DNA of 37,446 nt, from positions 1-37,446 of IMG/VR virus record IMGVR_UViG_3300049489_000326; one strand, 5' to 3'. Positions within the stretch are counted from its first letter, which is position 1. Every line of letters begins with the position of its first letter. Position numbers and translations under genes: made by a program. This DNA comes from a virus. The notes below the pieces were generated by a model. It saw nothing but the letters and a program-made list of their open reading frames with translations, ran no database searches and was not told the DNA's origin. Below are positions 9,526 to 16,869 of the stretch, one piece after another.

Positions 9526-9756
9526 TCACTTCCTGGGCGTGTTCTCTTCCTTCAAGATTTCGCCGAGCTGCTTCGCAAAGGCGACCAAATCCGAAACCTC
9601 AAGGTCGAGCAATTCCGATAACGGCTGATTTCCGTACCGGGCCGTAAAGGCCAGCAGTTTCCACATATTGTCGGGCGTGCGCTCCCAGGCACACTGGTAG
9701 TCATACGCCCACGCGAGCGCCGAACCGATTAGACAACGGCGCGGCGCGTCTGGAGA
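9526..9756 (-). CDS. Tail assembly chaperone, frameshift-extended part (gpT-like)
   Basis: This reading frame has no good start of its own and continues the upstream chaperone gene after a -1 slip at the TTTT tract (positions 9756-9759 on the plus strand as AAAA). The fusion would be 126 residues from the first frame plus 76 from this one, about 202 residues. The unique part contains SALAWAYDYQCAWERTPDNM and SELLDLEVSDLVAFAKQLG, typical helices of gpGT/P2 gpE'-like chaperones. It lies just before the tape measure gene, as in lambda and P2. The extended form is expected to bind the tape measure and recruit tube subunits. The conserved gene arrangement makes this a strong call; the exact slip site is inferred. 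Confidence 0.8.
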   Translation of the reverse strand, partial: SPDAPRRCLIGSALAWAYDYQCAWERTPDNMWKLLAFTARYGNQPLSELLDLEVSDLVAFAKQLGEILKEENTPRK

Positions 9757-10133
9757 AAAGCCTCGGCCTCGTCCTCCTCGACGTGCGTGATGTCCGCGTA
9801 AGCATTGGCGACCATCGTCCTGGCATTCGGTGGAGCGTCCTCCCACCAGCGGTCCACGGTCCCGTTGAGCGTAGACAGGGGCTTCTCGACCCCGTCCTTA
9901 TCCACCACCGCACGCAGACTCTCCTTGGCGAGTTCCCACGCCATCAGGAGCCCGGCCGTGACCTGGGCTGACCCAGCACCGCTCTTGATGCGCTTCGATG
10001 CCCGGACCTCCTCCGATGACTTCAACACCACGAGCCCGATCGACTTCCCGACCGAGTCGTGCAAGCGCTCCGGCAGGTCGAACCAGTACATCACGCGCGC
10101 AGATTCTTTGATCCCAAGTGCTGATTTTTCCAT
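9729..10133 (-). CDS. Tail assembly chaperone (gpG-like)
   Basis: This 134-residue protein lies between the tube and tape measure genes. It is basic to mildly acidic and mostly helical, and ends with the acidic EEDEAEAFLQTRRAVV segment just before TAA. A short form of this kind coats the tape measure during tail assembly, and a -1 frameshift near its 3' end makes the longer form. The Walker-less, all-helix content and size fit lambda gpG and P2 gpE. No independent enzymatic motif is seen. The ATG at 10133 lies 18 nt downstream of the tube stop. Confidence 0.8.
   Translation of the reverse strand: MEKSALGIKESARVMYWFDLPERLHDSVGKSIGLVVLKSSEEVRASKRIKSGAGSAQVTAGLLMAWELAKESLRAVVDKDGVEKPLSTLNGTVDRWWEDAPPNARTMVANAYADITHVEEDEAEAFLQTRRAVV
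9753..9762 (-). promoter_or_regulatory. Probable -1 ribosomal frameshift site
   Basis: Minus-strand sequence reads GAG GCT TTT CTC in the first frame. Four consecutive T residues allow the Phe tRNA on TTT to re-pair one base back, after which TCT CCA GAC is read in the gpT-like frame. It is the only homopolymer of four or more in the overlap of the two frames. It is not a canonical X XXY YYZ heptamer, so efficiency may be low, as expected for chaperones. Confidence 0.55.
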
Positions 10134-10151
10134 GTGATCCCCGTTGCGTTA

Positions 10152-10580
10152 TCACCCGATGGCCGGGTTGGTGCATTTCCACGAGAGTGAAATCTCGCTG
10201 TAGTCTTCGCGCCCGCTCGTCTTGAGCGTGACGTTCCCGAAGCTCACGTCCGGGAGCGTGATGCGGCGAGTCGTGCCGTCGCTAAACCGGATCGTCGTCA
10301 GGAACGTGAACAAGGTGTCGGGCGTTTGGCGGGACGCCTTGTCGAGAATCCGACGAAGAACGTCGAACGGGCCAGCGCTCTCAAAGTGCAGGTTGGCCGA
10401 GCCGGAGACGCCCTTGAAGACCGCGTCCACCCGGTTGGCGGTCTCGCCCAGGTAACCCTGCTCGGGGTTGTCGATCTCGAACTCGAGTTCCATGTCTTTG
10501 ACCAGGGCCATGGACTCCTGATCGACACCGTCGATCGAGAGCGTCAGCTCGGTCTCTTGCCCTTTTACGCGCTGCGCCAT
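10152..10580 (-). CDS. Tail tube protein
   Basis: This 142-residue protein follows the sheath gene and precedes the tail chaperones, the usual tube position. Its pattern is that of a tube beta-barrel: LTLSIDGVDQ, ELEFEIDNPEQGYLGE (loop and 'Y-L-G-E' element), a central segment VFKGVSGSANLHFES, and FLTTIRFSDGTTRRITLPDV. The last strand, SEISLSWKCTNPAIG, is typical of tail-tube-fold C-termini. An AGGAGA Shine-Dalgarno lies 8 nt before the ATG. Upstream is a structured leader with a promoter and hairpins (see those entries). Hexameric rings of this protein line the sheath. Confidence 0.82.
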   Translation of the reverse strand: MAQRVKGQETELTLSIDGVDQESMALVKDMELEFEIDNPEQGYLGETANRVDAVFKGVSGSANLHFESAGPFDVLRRILDKASRQTPDTLFTFLTTIRFSDGTTRRITLPDVSFGNVTLKTSGREDYSEISLSWKCTNPAIG

Positions 10581-10600
10581 GTGACGTTCTCCTAACAGAA

Positions 10601-10636
10601 AGGGCTCGAGGTGACTTTCGTCGTTCCCCGAGCCCT
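10601..10636 (-). terminator. Hairpin with T-rich tail between sheath and tube genes
   Basis: Arms AGGGCTCG (minus strand 10636-10629) and CGAGCCCT (10608-10601) pair perfectly. A further two G-C pairs extend the stem beyond a mismatch, around a loop of ~20 nt. The minus strand continues TTTCTGTT, so it resembles an intrinsic terminator. It lies upstream of the tube Shine-Dalgarno, so it may be an attenuator or a partial terminator balancing sheath and tube expression. Confidence 0.6.
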
Positions 10637-10662
10637 ATCCCCGTTGCGGGTGCGGCCCGATC

Positions 10663-10678
10663 CCAGGTTACAACCTGG
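10663..10678. promoter_or_regulatory. 16-bp palindrome near the predicted transcription start
   Basis: CCAGGTT and AACCTGG are perfect complements separated by 2 nt. The centre lies about 10 nt downstream of the expected start site of the promoter at 10687-10715. It could be an operator or an RNA hairpin in the leader. A similar AACCTGG string follows the capsid stop near 15426-15432. A protein-binding role is inferred. Confidence 0.35.
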
Positions 10679-10686
10679 TAGTCAAG

Positions 10687-10715
10687 ATCGTACCAGCGCG
10701 CCTGTGCGCTGTCAA
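10687..10715 (-). promoter_or_regulatory. Sigma70-like promoter for the tube gene
   Basis: A perfect -35 TTGACA (10715-10710, overlapping the sheath stop codon) is followed by exactly 17 nt and a -10 TACGAT (10692-10687, four of six consensus bases). The predicted start is near 10680, leaving a leader of ~100 nt before the tube ATG. The placement after the sheath gene supports separate high-level tube expression. Confidence 0.55.
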
Positions 10716-12775
10716 CCAACCACGGACGTGCGAACCAAAGACTGCCCGACCTCGGTCTGGAGCACGATCGTGCGCGCGATCGGGATCATCTTCCACCGCG
10801 TGATCACGACGTAGATCCCCTGCGCGAGCGAGGCGGCCGTGTTGCCCGACTTCTCGTCGATCTCGTACCACTCGATGCGGGCCGCCGCCTTGTTATTAGG
10901 CGACAGCAACTCGGTCCCGAACGCGGTGATCTCCGAGATGACAGAATCCTTCCAGGGCTCCGTCATGGGCAACTTCGAGTAGCTGTTCAGGCGCTCAGCC
11001 ATGCTGTCTTGGACGAAGTCGGCGAAGCGACGCCGATTGATGTCGGTCTGGCCCGACGTCAGGGACGTCGTCACGCTGGACTGGAACACCGCCCCGCTGG
11101 TGCGGTCAATCCGAAGTCCGACAATCCCGAGCGCCTTCATGCGGATGTACTCCGCCATCGTGAGCGTGGGGGCGTTCCGCTGAAGCCCAAGCACGCTCGC
11201 CATGACGGTCGGGATCGGCTCTACAGCCTGCCCGACGTCAAGTTCGGGGCGCAGCACCGACTCGACCGACGCCAGAAGGGCATCCGCGGTCATGTCGAGG
11301 CGCCCGTCCTGCACGTAGTCGCCTGACGCGGTCTTGATCGTGTACCCGACCGCCTCCGGGATGTAGGTCGTGTAGCCCGGCCAGGCATAATCGACGCGCT
11401 CGTTCCGGTTCGCACCAACACCCGGCGCCGAGTTCCCGAACGCGGTCGCGGTCGAGACCGTCGTCAGGAGCGGCGAGATGATCGTTCGGCGCCCGCGCCC
11501 GTTTGCCGAACTGGTCAAGACGTGCTGGCGCAGGTACGACCGGATTGTATCGCTGGACCGCGCCGACAGGATGATGTTGACTTCGCTGACGGGCGCCTGA
11601 TCGCTCAGGAAGGCGTCGATCGCGGTCGCGTAGAGGGCATCCACGGTCGCGCTCGAGACCACGTTCGCGGCCTGAATCGCGGCCGTGAAGGCGGTCGTGG
11701 AGCCCACGATCGTTCGTGCGCCCAACCCCGAAAGCGGATCCCAGGTCGAACCCGTCAGGGCAGTCGGGACCGTCAGGGGGGTCAGGACCGTACCGGCCGA
11801 ATACGCGGTCGAGCCTGAAGCGCTCCCGGTCGAGTCCGTCAGGGGTCGAATCGGGACAGTGTAGCCGCCCACGTCCGCAGCGGCGTACCCGCCAGGTCCC
11901 GCAGTACCGCGCACGACCGTCAGGGCCGAGTCCGCATCCGAACTCGAGTGCAACCGCCACGGCACGTTCGACTGAAGCGTCCACGCGAAATTGGCACCGT
12001 CGAGGCGCTCCACGACCAAGTTCGACGACGCCGCCACCGGATCCGTCGCGACCCGGTACGTGCCGGCCTCACCCGCAGGCGCGACCGCGCCGGCGTTGTT
12101 GTACCCGATCACGATGATGTCGCCCTTCTTGGCGCCAATACCGGACCCGTCCGCGCGCACGACAGCGTCCCACGCGCTTCCGCCCGTGAAAGTCTGCGTG
12201 GCCGCGCTAGCGCCGCTCGTGGTGGCACCGCCAGTACCGTCAGCCAGGATCGTCTTCGCGGTGAAGTCCACCCGCGTGCCGATCCGAATCCGAGCAGCAC
12301 CGACCCGGAACTCACGCCCGGCCGCGATCGAGGCGCCTTGAACCTGCACGACCGGGGCCGCATTGGTCGAACCGACGCACATCGGGAGACTACGGAAGAA
12401 CCGCGCCCCCTTCGCGCTACAGAGGTTCACGGGCGCGAGAATGAGTCGGCTGTACGACTTCCCCCGAATGGCTGCGAAGCCGTTGCCGTTCGAGACGCCA
12501 AAATCGCCGATCGTCTCATCCCAGCCGCCGAACTTGTCAACCATGTCGGCCGCGGTCGTGACTTCCTGCGGGAGCGTGTAGGTCGTGATGTTGCCCGACC
12601 CGTCCGCGGTCGTGCAGTAGCGCATGTCCGCGAACTCGCCCACCATCCCGACCACGCCGGTACCCACGCCCGCAATTGAGCCGGGGGGCGGCAGGTCGAT
12701 GATGGCGACGCCTTCGATTTGCCGCAACACATCAGCACCGGGGAAGTACCCGAACCGACGAATGAATCCTGCCAT
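10712..12775 (-). CDS. Tail sheath protein
   Basis: This 687-residue protein has the sheath position, right before the tube gene, and a typical sheath sequence. The N-terminus carries RRFGYFPGADVLRQIEGVAI and the proline-rich LPPPGSIAGVGTGVVG arm. A long central beta domain is rich in G, T, A and V. The C-terminal domain has ERLNSYSKLPMTEPWKDSVI and EITAFGTELLSPNN, and ends in ARTIVLQTEVGQSLVRTSVVG-like strands (written here in part) that build the inter-subunit mesh. An AGGAGA Shine-Dalgarno precedes ATG 12775. It should drive contraction. Confidence 0.87.
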   Translation of the reverse strand: MAGFIRRFGYFPGADVLRQIEGVAIIDLPPPGSIAGVGTGVVGMVGEFADMRYCTTADGSGNITTYTLPQEVTTAADMVDKFGGWDETIGDFGVSNGNGFAAIRGKSYSRLILAPVNLCSAKGARFFRSLPMCVGSTNAAPVVQVQGASIAAGREFRVGAARIRIGTRVDFTAKTILADGTGGATTSGASAATQTFTGGSAWDAVVRADGSGIGAKKGDIIVIGYNNAGAVAPAGEAGTYRVATDPVAASSNLVVERLDGANFAWTLQSNVPWRLHSSSDADSALTVVRGTAGPGGYAAADVGGYTVPIRPLTDSTGSASGSTAYSAGTVLTPLTVPTALTGSTWDPLSGLGARTIVGSTTAFTAAIQAANVVSSATVDALYATAIDAFLSDQAPVSEVNIILSARSSDTIRSYLRQHVLTSSANGRGRRTIISPLLTTVSTATAFGNSAPGVGANRNERVDYAWPGYTTYIPEAVGYTIKTASGDYVQDGRLDMTADALLASVESVLRPELDVGQAVEPIPTVMASVLGLQRNAPTLTMAEYIRMKALGIVGLRIDRTSGAVFQSSVTTSLTSGQTDINRRRFADFVQDSMAERLNSYSKLPMTEPWKDSVISEITAFGTELLSPNNKAAARIEWYEIDEKSGNTAASLAQGIYVVITRWKMIPIARTIVLQTEVGQSLVRTSVVG

Positions 12776-12817
12776 GATGGTATTTCTCCTGCTGTGAGTT
12801 GTGACAGTACGCCGGGC

Positions 12818-13447
12818 CTATTCAACTTCGACCTCGACGGTGAACTGCACGATGCCGGTCGGGACCTCTCCACGATACCGGTAAAGCGTCGTCTCTCCGC
12901 TGATCTCCATGTTGAGCCGGCGAAATCCACGATTCGCGTCGTCGGTGTTGTCCTCGTAGGAGCACGTCCGAAGCTGGTACGTCGCGACCGCGTTGTGGTA
13001 GTAGGGCAGCACCATGCGGCAGCCGCACATCCAATCCACGGGCGACATGGCGGCCTCGATGGCCATACAGGCGAGTTCGCGCTCGGGACCGTCACGCAAG
13101 ATCGCTGAGACGATCAGTGGCGACGAAACCTGACCGACGTCCTGAAGCAGATGCAGACTCCCGCCCACGCGCGTGAACGACCGAGACGTCATCTCGTCCA
13201 GGCTGTACGAGGTCTGCTCGTTCGCGAGCACGACCGCAGCCGGAAAGTCTGACACCTGATCCACTGTGGGCCACTCGTCCAGGACGTACCGGAACTGGAA
13301 CACGCGGTCTTCGACGCTGACGCGGACACGCCGCAGATAGTCCGCAAGCCCGCGCGCGAGCGCCTTCTTGGCGCTGCACTGGCGCGTCAGCGACAGCGGC
13401 GTCACGGCATCCCGACTCGTGACCAGGGTAGCGAATAGGTCAGCCAC
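12818..13447 (-). CDS. Probable tail terminator / neck protein
   Basis: This 209-residue protein is not matched to a family by sequence alone. It lies directly upstream of the sheath gene, the usual location of the tail terminator protein (gpU/gp37-like). Visible features: an N-terminal helix with VTSRDAVTPLSLTRQCSAKK, a middle beta segment FQFRYVLDEWPTVDQVSDF, and a C-terminal beta run ending EVPTGIVQFTVEVEVE. There are cysteine residues at the GCR segment. The GTG start overlaps the preceding gene by 8 nt. An AAGGTG Shine-Dalgarno lies just before it. It could instead be a neck or head-completion protein. Confidence 0.5.
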   Translation of the reverse strand: MADLFATLVTSRDAVTPLSLTRQCSAKKALARGLADYLRRVRVSVEDRVFQFRYVLDEWPTVDQVSDFPAAVVLANEQTSYSLDEMTSRSFTRVGGSLHLLQDVGQVSSPLIVSAILRDGPERELACMAIEAAMSPVDWMCGCRMVLPYYHNAVATYQLRTCSYEDNTDDANRGFRRLNMEISGETTLYRYRGEVPTGIVQFTVEVEVE

Positions 13448-13970
13448 TCAGCACCTTCACGGTGAGTTTCTTCCGCATCCCCGTGTCCTCAACCGACGCG
13501 CGCAACAACTTCGTGAACCGCCGCGCAAGCCAGATGTACGTCTTCGACTCGTCGAACAGGACCGGCCGCGCCGGAATGACGTCACGAGCAATCTTGCGTG
13601 CAATCGGGTACGCGGCCCTGGGGTCGATTCCACGAATCTCGCACCACTGTCGAATCCGCGCCAACGGGGGCATGGGAGCGCCTGCACGGCGTCCGAACTC
13701 AACAGCAGCGAAGTGCGCCGCCGTGTTGTAGACCCGCACGGCCGTCCAACCGGTGCTCTGTCGATACGCGTCTGCGGTCCAACCACGCTGATACGCCCGT
13801 GTGGCCGGGCGCACGACCTTGTTACCGGCCGTGCGGGCCGTCTTGGCGAACAGTTGCGTACTCGCGTGTACGCGCTTGCGAAAATCCTTCTGGATCGTCT
13901 TGATCGCGTCGGGCTCAAAAATGGCCCCCTTCGCGACCTTGATGCGGATGCGGACTAGGTGCTCGGCCAC
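13440..13970 (-). CDS. HK97 gp10-like tail-completion/neck protein
   Basis: This 176-residue protein resembles the HK97 gp10 / SPP1 gp16-17 group. Its middle has AAHFAAVEFGRRAGAPMPPL, followed by IRQWCEIRGIDPRAAYPIAR, the family's 'FGr..G...p....i..W....gi....ay.ia..i' pattern. The basic N-terminus (RKRVHASTQLFAKTARTAG) and C-terminus (TKLLRASVEDTGMRKKLTV) suit DNA or head contact. A GGAGG Shine-Dalgarno lies 7 nt before the GTG start (MAEHLV). The gene overlaps its neighbours on both sides. The likely role is in the head-tail joint. Confidence 0.65.
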   Translation of the reverse strand: MAEHLVRIRIKVAKGAIFEPDAIKTIQKDFRKRVHASTQLFAKTARTAGNKVVRPATRAYQRGWTADAYRQSTGWTAVRVYNTAAHFAAVEFGRRAGAPMPPLARIRQWCEIRGIDPRAAYPIARKIARDVIPARPVLFDESKTYIWLARRFTKLLRASVEDTGMRKKLTVKVLSG

Positions 13971-14554
13971 GAGATACCTCCGTCACGCGTTCGGTCACCC
14001 GTGTGACGCACCAGAGCAACGCGCCACTCGATGTCTTCGGCGCGGTAGGCCGGGATCGTCTTCACGACGAACCGGCGGCGCTTCATCGGCGCCGCACCCG
14101 GTACACCACCTGGCGGGAGGAACTGAACCTCCCAGAAGAAATCGATGTCGTCGCCCAGGAGCCCCGCATCATCACGTCCGACGAGGAAATCCTCCGAGTA
14201 CCGCCCAGAGATTTGTTGAACCTGCACGGTCCCGACTTCGGTCGCACCAACCTCCCAGAGGTCACGCTCGAGCGGGCCGTCGAACCAGCGCACCAGCGGG
14301 GTCGGCAGGATCGTCTCCTCGCGGGCGATTTCCTCAACCCCAACACCGCGGCGCCCACCGCTCCAGCGCACCCAAACGAGTGTGACCCGGTACGGGCGCG
14401 TGCCCAAACACACAGCGATCTGCCGCGCCTGGTCGGCGACGTGAATCAGTCCTGCGGCCAGGCTGTTCTGAATCGTCCCTTCATCCTGAAGGGCAAATTC
14501 ACAACCGCCTTGCAGGCCGCACGAGCACGGGGTCAACCCGCACACGCAAAGCAT
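13955..14554 (-). CDS. Putative head-tail joining protein with Cys-rich N-terminus
   Basis: This 199-residue protein is not confidently matched to a family. The ATG at 14554 shares a base with the TAA stop of the upstream gene (TAATG), so it is preferred over a GTG at 14563. The first 17 residues contain five cysteines in a C-x-C-x4-C-x-C-x4-C spacing. The rest is beta-rich, with TRPYRVTLVWVRWSGG and LVGRDDAGLLGDDIDFFWEV. It lies among connector genes between capsid and tail. It may be a head-completion or connector protein; a metal-binding or disulfide role for the N-terminus is speculative. Confidence 0.45.
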   Translation of the reverse strand: MLCVCGLTPCSCGLQGGCEFALQDEGTIQNSLAAGLIHVADQARQIAVCLGTRPYRVTLVWVRWSGGRRGVGVEEIAREETILPTPLVRWFDGPLERDLWEVGATEVGTVQVQQISGRYSEDFLVGRDDAGLLGDDIDFFWEVQFLPPGGVPGAAPMKRRRFVVKTIPAYRAEDIEWRVALVRHTGDRTRDGGISWPST

Positions 14555-14973
14555 TACGAGCACCTGACCGGAATGATCGTGCCGGGGCCGCCCCCACCGC
14601 GCCGATTACGCTCACTGTAGCCGTACCGAGGCGCCCCGAGGATGTCGGCCAACCTGCCAGCCCACCGGAAATACTCGCGCTCGATCAGGTCTGGCGCGTC
14701 GCCGCGCAGATCAATTTGTCCGACCGCGCTCGCCTGAAGGGCGCACACGGACGACGCAAGCGCGCCCTCAATGCGGTCGAGTTGCCCCAGGATCGCCTGC
14801 ACCTTCGCGATTGCGGTCGCGCTGGTGAGTTTCTCCATGAGGGACTCCACGAGGAACAACGTCTCGACCGGGCGAGCCTGCCCGCCGAACGCGATCGCGC
14901 TCGTGCCGTCCGTCAGCATGTAGCCGAGGTGGTACTTGCAGCGCTCACGATCTTGTGCGGACAGGGTCGCCAT
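14554..14973 (-). CDS. Putative head-tail connector protein
   Basis: This 139-residue, mainly helical protein lies downstream of the capsid gene. It starts with LSAQDRERCKYHLGYM and contains helices around ILGQLDRIEGALASSV. REYFRWAGRLADILGAPRYG is a charged aromatic helix found in small connectors of contractile phages. The Gly-rich linker RRGGGGPG near the C-terminus could be flexible. Adjacent genes have neck and tail-terminator positions, so a gp6-like connector role is likely. The start ATG is 3 nt after the stop of the previous gene. No known catalytic motif is seen. Confidence 0.45.
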   Translation of the reverse strand: MATLSAQDRERCKYHLGYMLTDGTSAIAFGGQARPVETLFLVESLMEKLTSATAIAKVQAILGQLDRIEGALASSVCALQASAVGQIDLRGDAPDLIEREYFRWAGRLADILGAPRYGYSERNRRGGGGPGTIIPVRCS

Positions 14974-14976
14974 CGA

Positions 14977-15324
14977 TCAAAGCTCCTCTTCCAGCGCGGC
15001 ACCGTGCTCGCGAATGCGCGCAATGCCGGCCGGTCCGTAAGACTCCTCAGATACGATGTCGCCCGCCGCAAAGCGCCAGAACCCGCCACCGGGTGCGTTC
15101 ACGACGATCGGACGCAGGAATCGCCAGCGGGCGGACGAACACACCACCGGGTTGGACTGCACCGTTACGGCTTCGGTGGGTTCGATGGGCTCGTTGGCCT
15201 CTTCCACCTTCGCGACCGGGGTCGGGGCAGGTGCGAACACGTCCGACGCCGGAAGGCGCTTGGTGAGTTGCTCAGCCTGCGCGTCCACCCGCATGGCCGC
15301 GATCACGTCCGCTTTCTTGCTCAT
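14977..15324 (-). CDS. Small head-associated protein of unknown function
   Basis: This 115-residue protein has a basic helical start (MSKKADVIAAMRVDAQAEQ), a flexible Ala/Pro/Glu linker (APTPVAKVEEANEPIEPTEA), and a C-terminal domain with RWRFLRPIVVNAPGGGFWRF and GPAGIARIREHGAALEEEL. The C-terminal pattern, a short beta barrel followed by a helix, occurs in many small phage proteins encoded between capsid and connector genes. An AGGAG Shine-Dalgarno lies before ATG 15324. Two large hairpins lie directly upstream. A head accessory or packaging role is possible but not shown. Confidence 0.45.
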   Translation of the reverse strand: MSKKADVIAAMRVDAQAEQLTKRLPASDVFAPAPTPVAKVEEANEPIEPTEAVTVQSNPVVCSSARWRFLRPIVVNAPGGGFWRFAAGDIVSEESYGPAGIARIREHGAALEEEL

Positions 15325-15351
15325 GTCGATCTCCTGATCCTATCGGTAGGC

Positions 15352-15395
15352 GGACGGTCCAGGTGGTGTGGGATCAAGCACCACCGGGACCGCCC
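15352..15395. repeat. Long inverted repeat (17-bp arms, 15 matches)
   Basis: Plus-strand 15352-15368 and 15379-15395 are reverse complements at 15 of 17 positions, around a 10-nt loop. This lies between the capsid stop and the next gene's start. There is no T-run after it on either strand, so it is not a classical intrinsic terminator. It could stabilise capsid mRNA or stop transcription with a factor. Confidence 0.7.
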
Positions 15396-15398
15396 TAC

Positions 15399-15432
15399 TG
15401 GGCCACCCGCGCATTCCCGCACGGGCGGCCCA
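15399..15432. repeat. Second long inverted repeat, adjacent to the first
   Basis: Arms TGGGCCACCCG (15399-15409) and CGGGCGGCCCA (15422-15432) pair at 10 of 11 positions around 12 nt. It begins 5 nt downstream of the capsid stop codon on the minus strand and abuts the first inverted repeat after 3 nt. The pair forms tandem hairpins in the mRNA. Confidence 0.7.
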
Positions 15433-15437
15433 GGTTA

Positions 15438-16850
15438 TCACTCGCCGTGCTCGATGCAGCCGATGCGCTTGTAGCGCGCCGCGCTGCCCGTGGTGGCGTC
15501 GGTCCGCTTCGCGTAAGCGCCAACCCAGCGCCACGTGGTCGAGACCTGATCCATGTTGCGGTTCTGCGGGCCGCGGATGATCATCTTGATCCGGTCCGTG
15601 TTGACCTGGATCGAGTTCGCGGTGATGCGCGGGTCCACGACCTCGCCCGCCATCCCGACCGGGCTCTTGTACTGCGCGACGTCCTGGCTGTACTCGATGA
15701 GCCCGCCCACGCCGGAGAACAGGATGCGGTGGATCGGCGTACCGGTCGTGGTGCCGTTGTTATACAACTCACCCACGAACGGGTCCTGCTGGCTGTAGGT
15801 GGCGGTCAAGCCGCCCACAACCGTCTCGGTGTTGGGCGCCTCGGTATTCTTGATGAACGTGGTGCCCATCATGCGCCCGAGCGCGAACGCCTGCATGTAG
15901 TGCGAATCGGGCAGGCTCGTCATCATGCGCTGGAACTCCGTGTCGTTGAGGAGCTTCGCCTCGCTGATCGGGTCCATGTGTGCGTGATAGGTCCCATCCG
16001 CGAACGCGCGGACGTTGGACTGCCGGAAGCGCGCCACCATCGTGCGCACGTCTGCCAGGGTCGGGACGTCGGACGAGCCCACGTCATCGACCTTGTTGCC
16101 ACCACCGACGCGCACGAGCGCGGTACGGTCCTCCGCGATCACGTAGGCACGGTCCGAGACCGTCACGGCGCCACCCGCCAGCGTGAGCGTACCGGGACCG
16201 TACTCATCACCGGCCACGTCCGGGGTGAAGCCCGTCACGGTCCGGGACACCTCGGCCGGCGTGGTGTCGTAGATGCGAATCTTGAGCGGGTTCGACGCCG
16301 ACACGGTCTCGAACCGGACCTTCGCACCTGCGGGCAGGTCGGGGCGTCGCGCACGAGTGAACCCGTTGAGGCGCTTGACCCGAAGGGTGGTCACACCCGA
16401 CTGGGCCCCGTCCGCGACAGTGTGGCCCGAAAGCGCGATCGCGAACGCCTCATTACGGGCCAGACGGTTCATGGTCTGGCCGGCGTGCATACCGAGGATC
16501 TGCGCGTTCTGCATGAACAGAGACGCGATCGCGTTCGCGTCGGTGGGGAGGTCGGTGTCGATCGACTTCCCGAGTTGCCCCAGGGTAGCCTCCCACTGCT
16601 CGATCTGGTAGGTCGCGACGGTCGGGTCCGTGCGGGGCGCGACCGGGGTCAGGTCCACAGGGATCAGACCGGTCCCGGTGAAGATTTGCATGTCGCCGAC
16701 GACGCCGCCTGCCGGCCAGTTCTCCTTGGCCGTGCTCTCACGAAAGAGCTGCTCCGGGAACAGCGCGTCGTGAAACTGTCGCTCCAGGTAGTTGTCCTGG
16801 ACGATGCTGCGAACCTCGGGAGACTGAACGATAATCGAGAAATCGGCCAT
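15438..16850 (-). CDS. Major capsid protein (HK97 fold)
   Basis: This 470-residue protein directly follows the scaffold gene. The N-terminal ~40 residues form an arm (FSIIVQSPEVRSIVQDNYLE). E-loop-like and P-domain segments include NWPAGGVVGDMQIFTGTGLI and ATLGQLGKSIDTDLPTDANA. An A-domain region has MMTSLPDSHYMQAFALGRMM and the segment TFIKNTEAPNTETVVGG. The length and layout resemble N4 gp56-type capsid proteins. An AAGGAC Shine-Dalgarno precedes ATG 16850. No maturation protease gene is visible nearby. The HK97-type capsid assignment is good; the exact family is inferred. Confidence 0.82.
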   Translation of the reverse strand: MADFSIIVQSPEVRSIVQDNYLERQFHDALFPEQLFRESTAKENWPAGGVVGDMQIFTGTGLIPVDLTPVAPRTDPTVATYQIEQWEATLGQLGKSIDTDLPTDANAIASLFMQNAQILGMHAGQTMNRLARNEAFAIALSGHTVADGAQSGVTTLRVKRLNGFTRARRPDLPAGAKVRFETVSASNPLKIRIYDTTPAEVSRTVTGFTPDVAGDEYGPGTLTLAGGAVTVSDRAYVIAEDRTALVRVGGGNKVDDVGSSDVPTLADVRTMVARFRQSNVRAFADGTYHAHMDPISEAKLLNDTEFQRMMTSLPDSHYMQAFALGRMMGTTFIKNTEAPNTETVVGGLTATYSQQDPFVGELYNNGTTTGTPIHRILFSGVGGLIEYSQDVAQYKSPVGMAGEVVDPRITANSIQVNTDRIKMIIRGPQNRNMDQVSTTWRWVGAYAKRTDATTGSAARYKRIGCIEHGE

Positions 16851-16869
16851 TGGGCTACGTCCTTACCCC

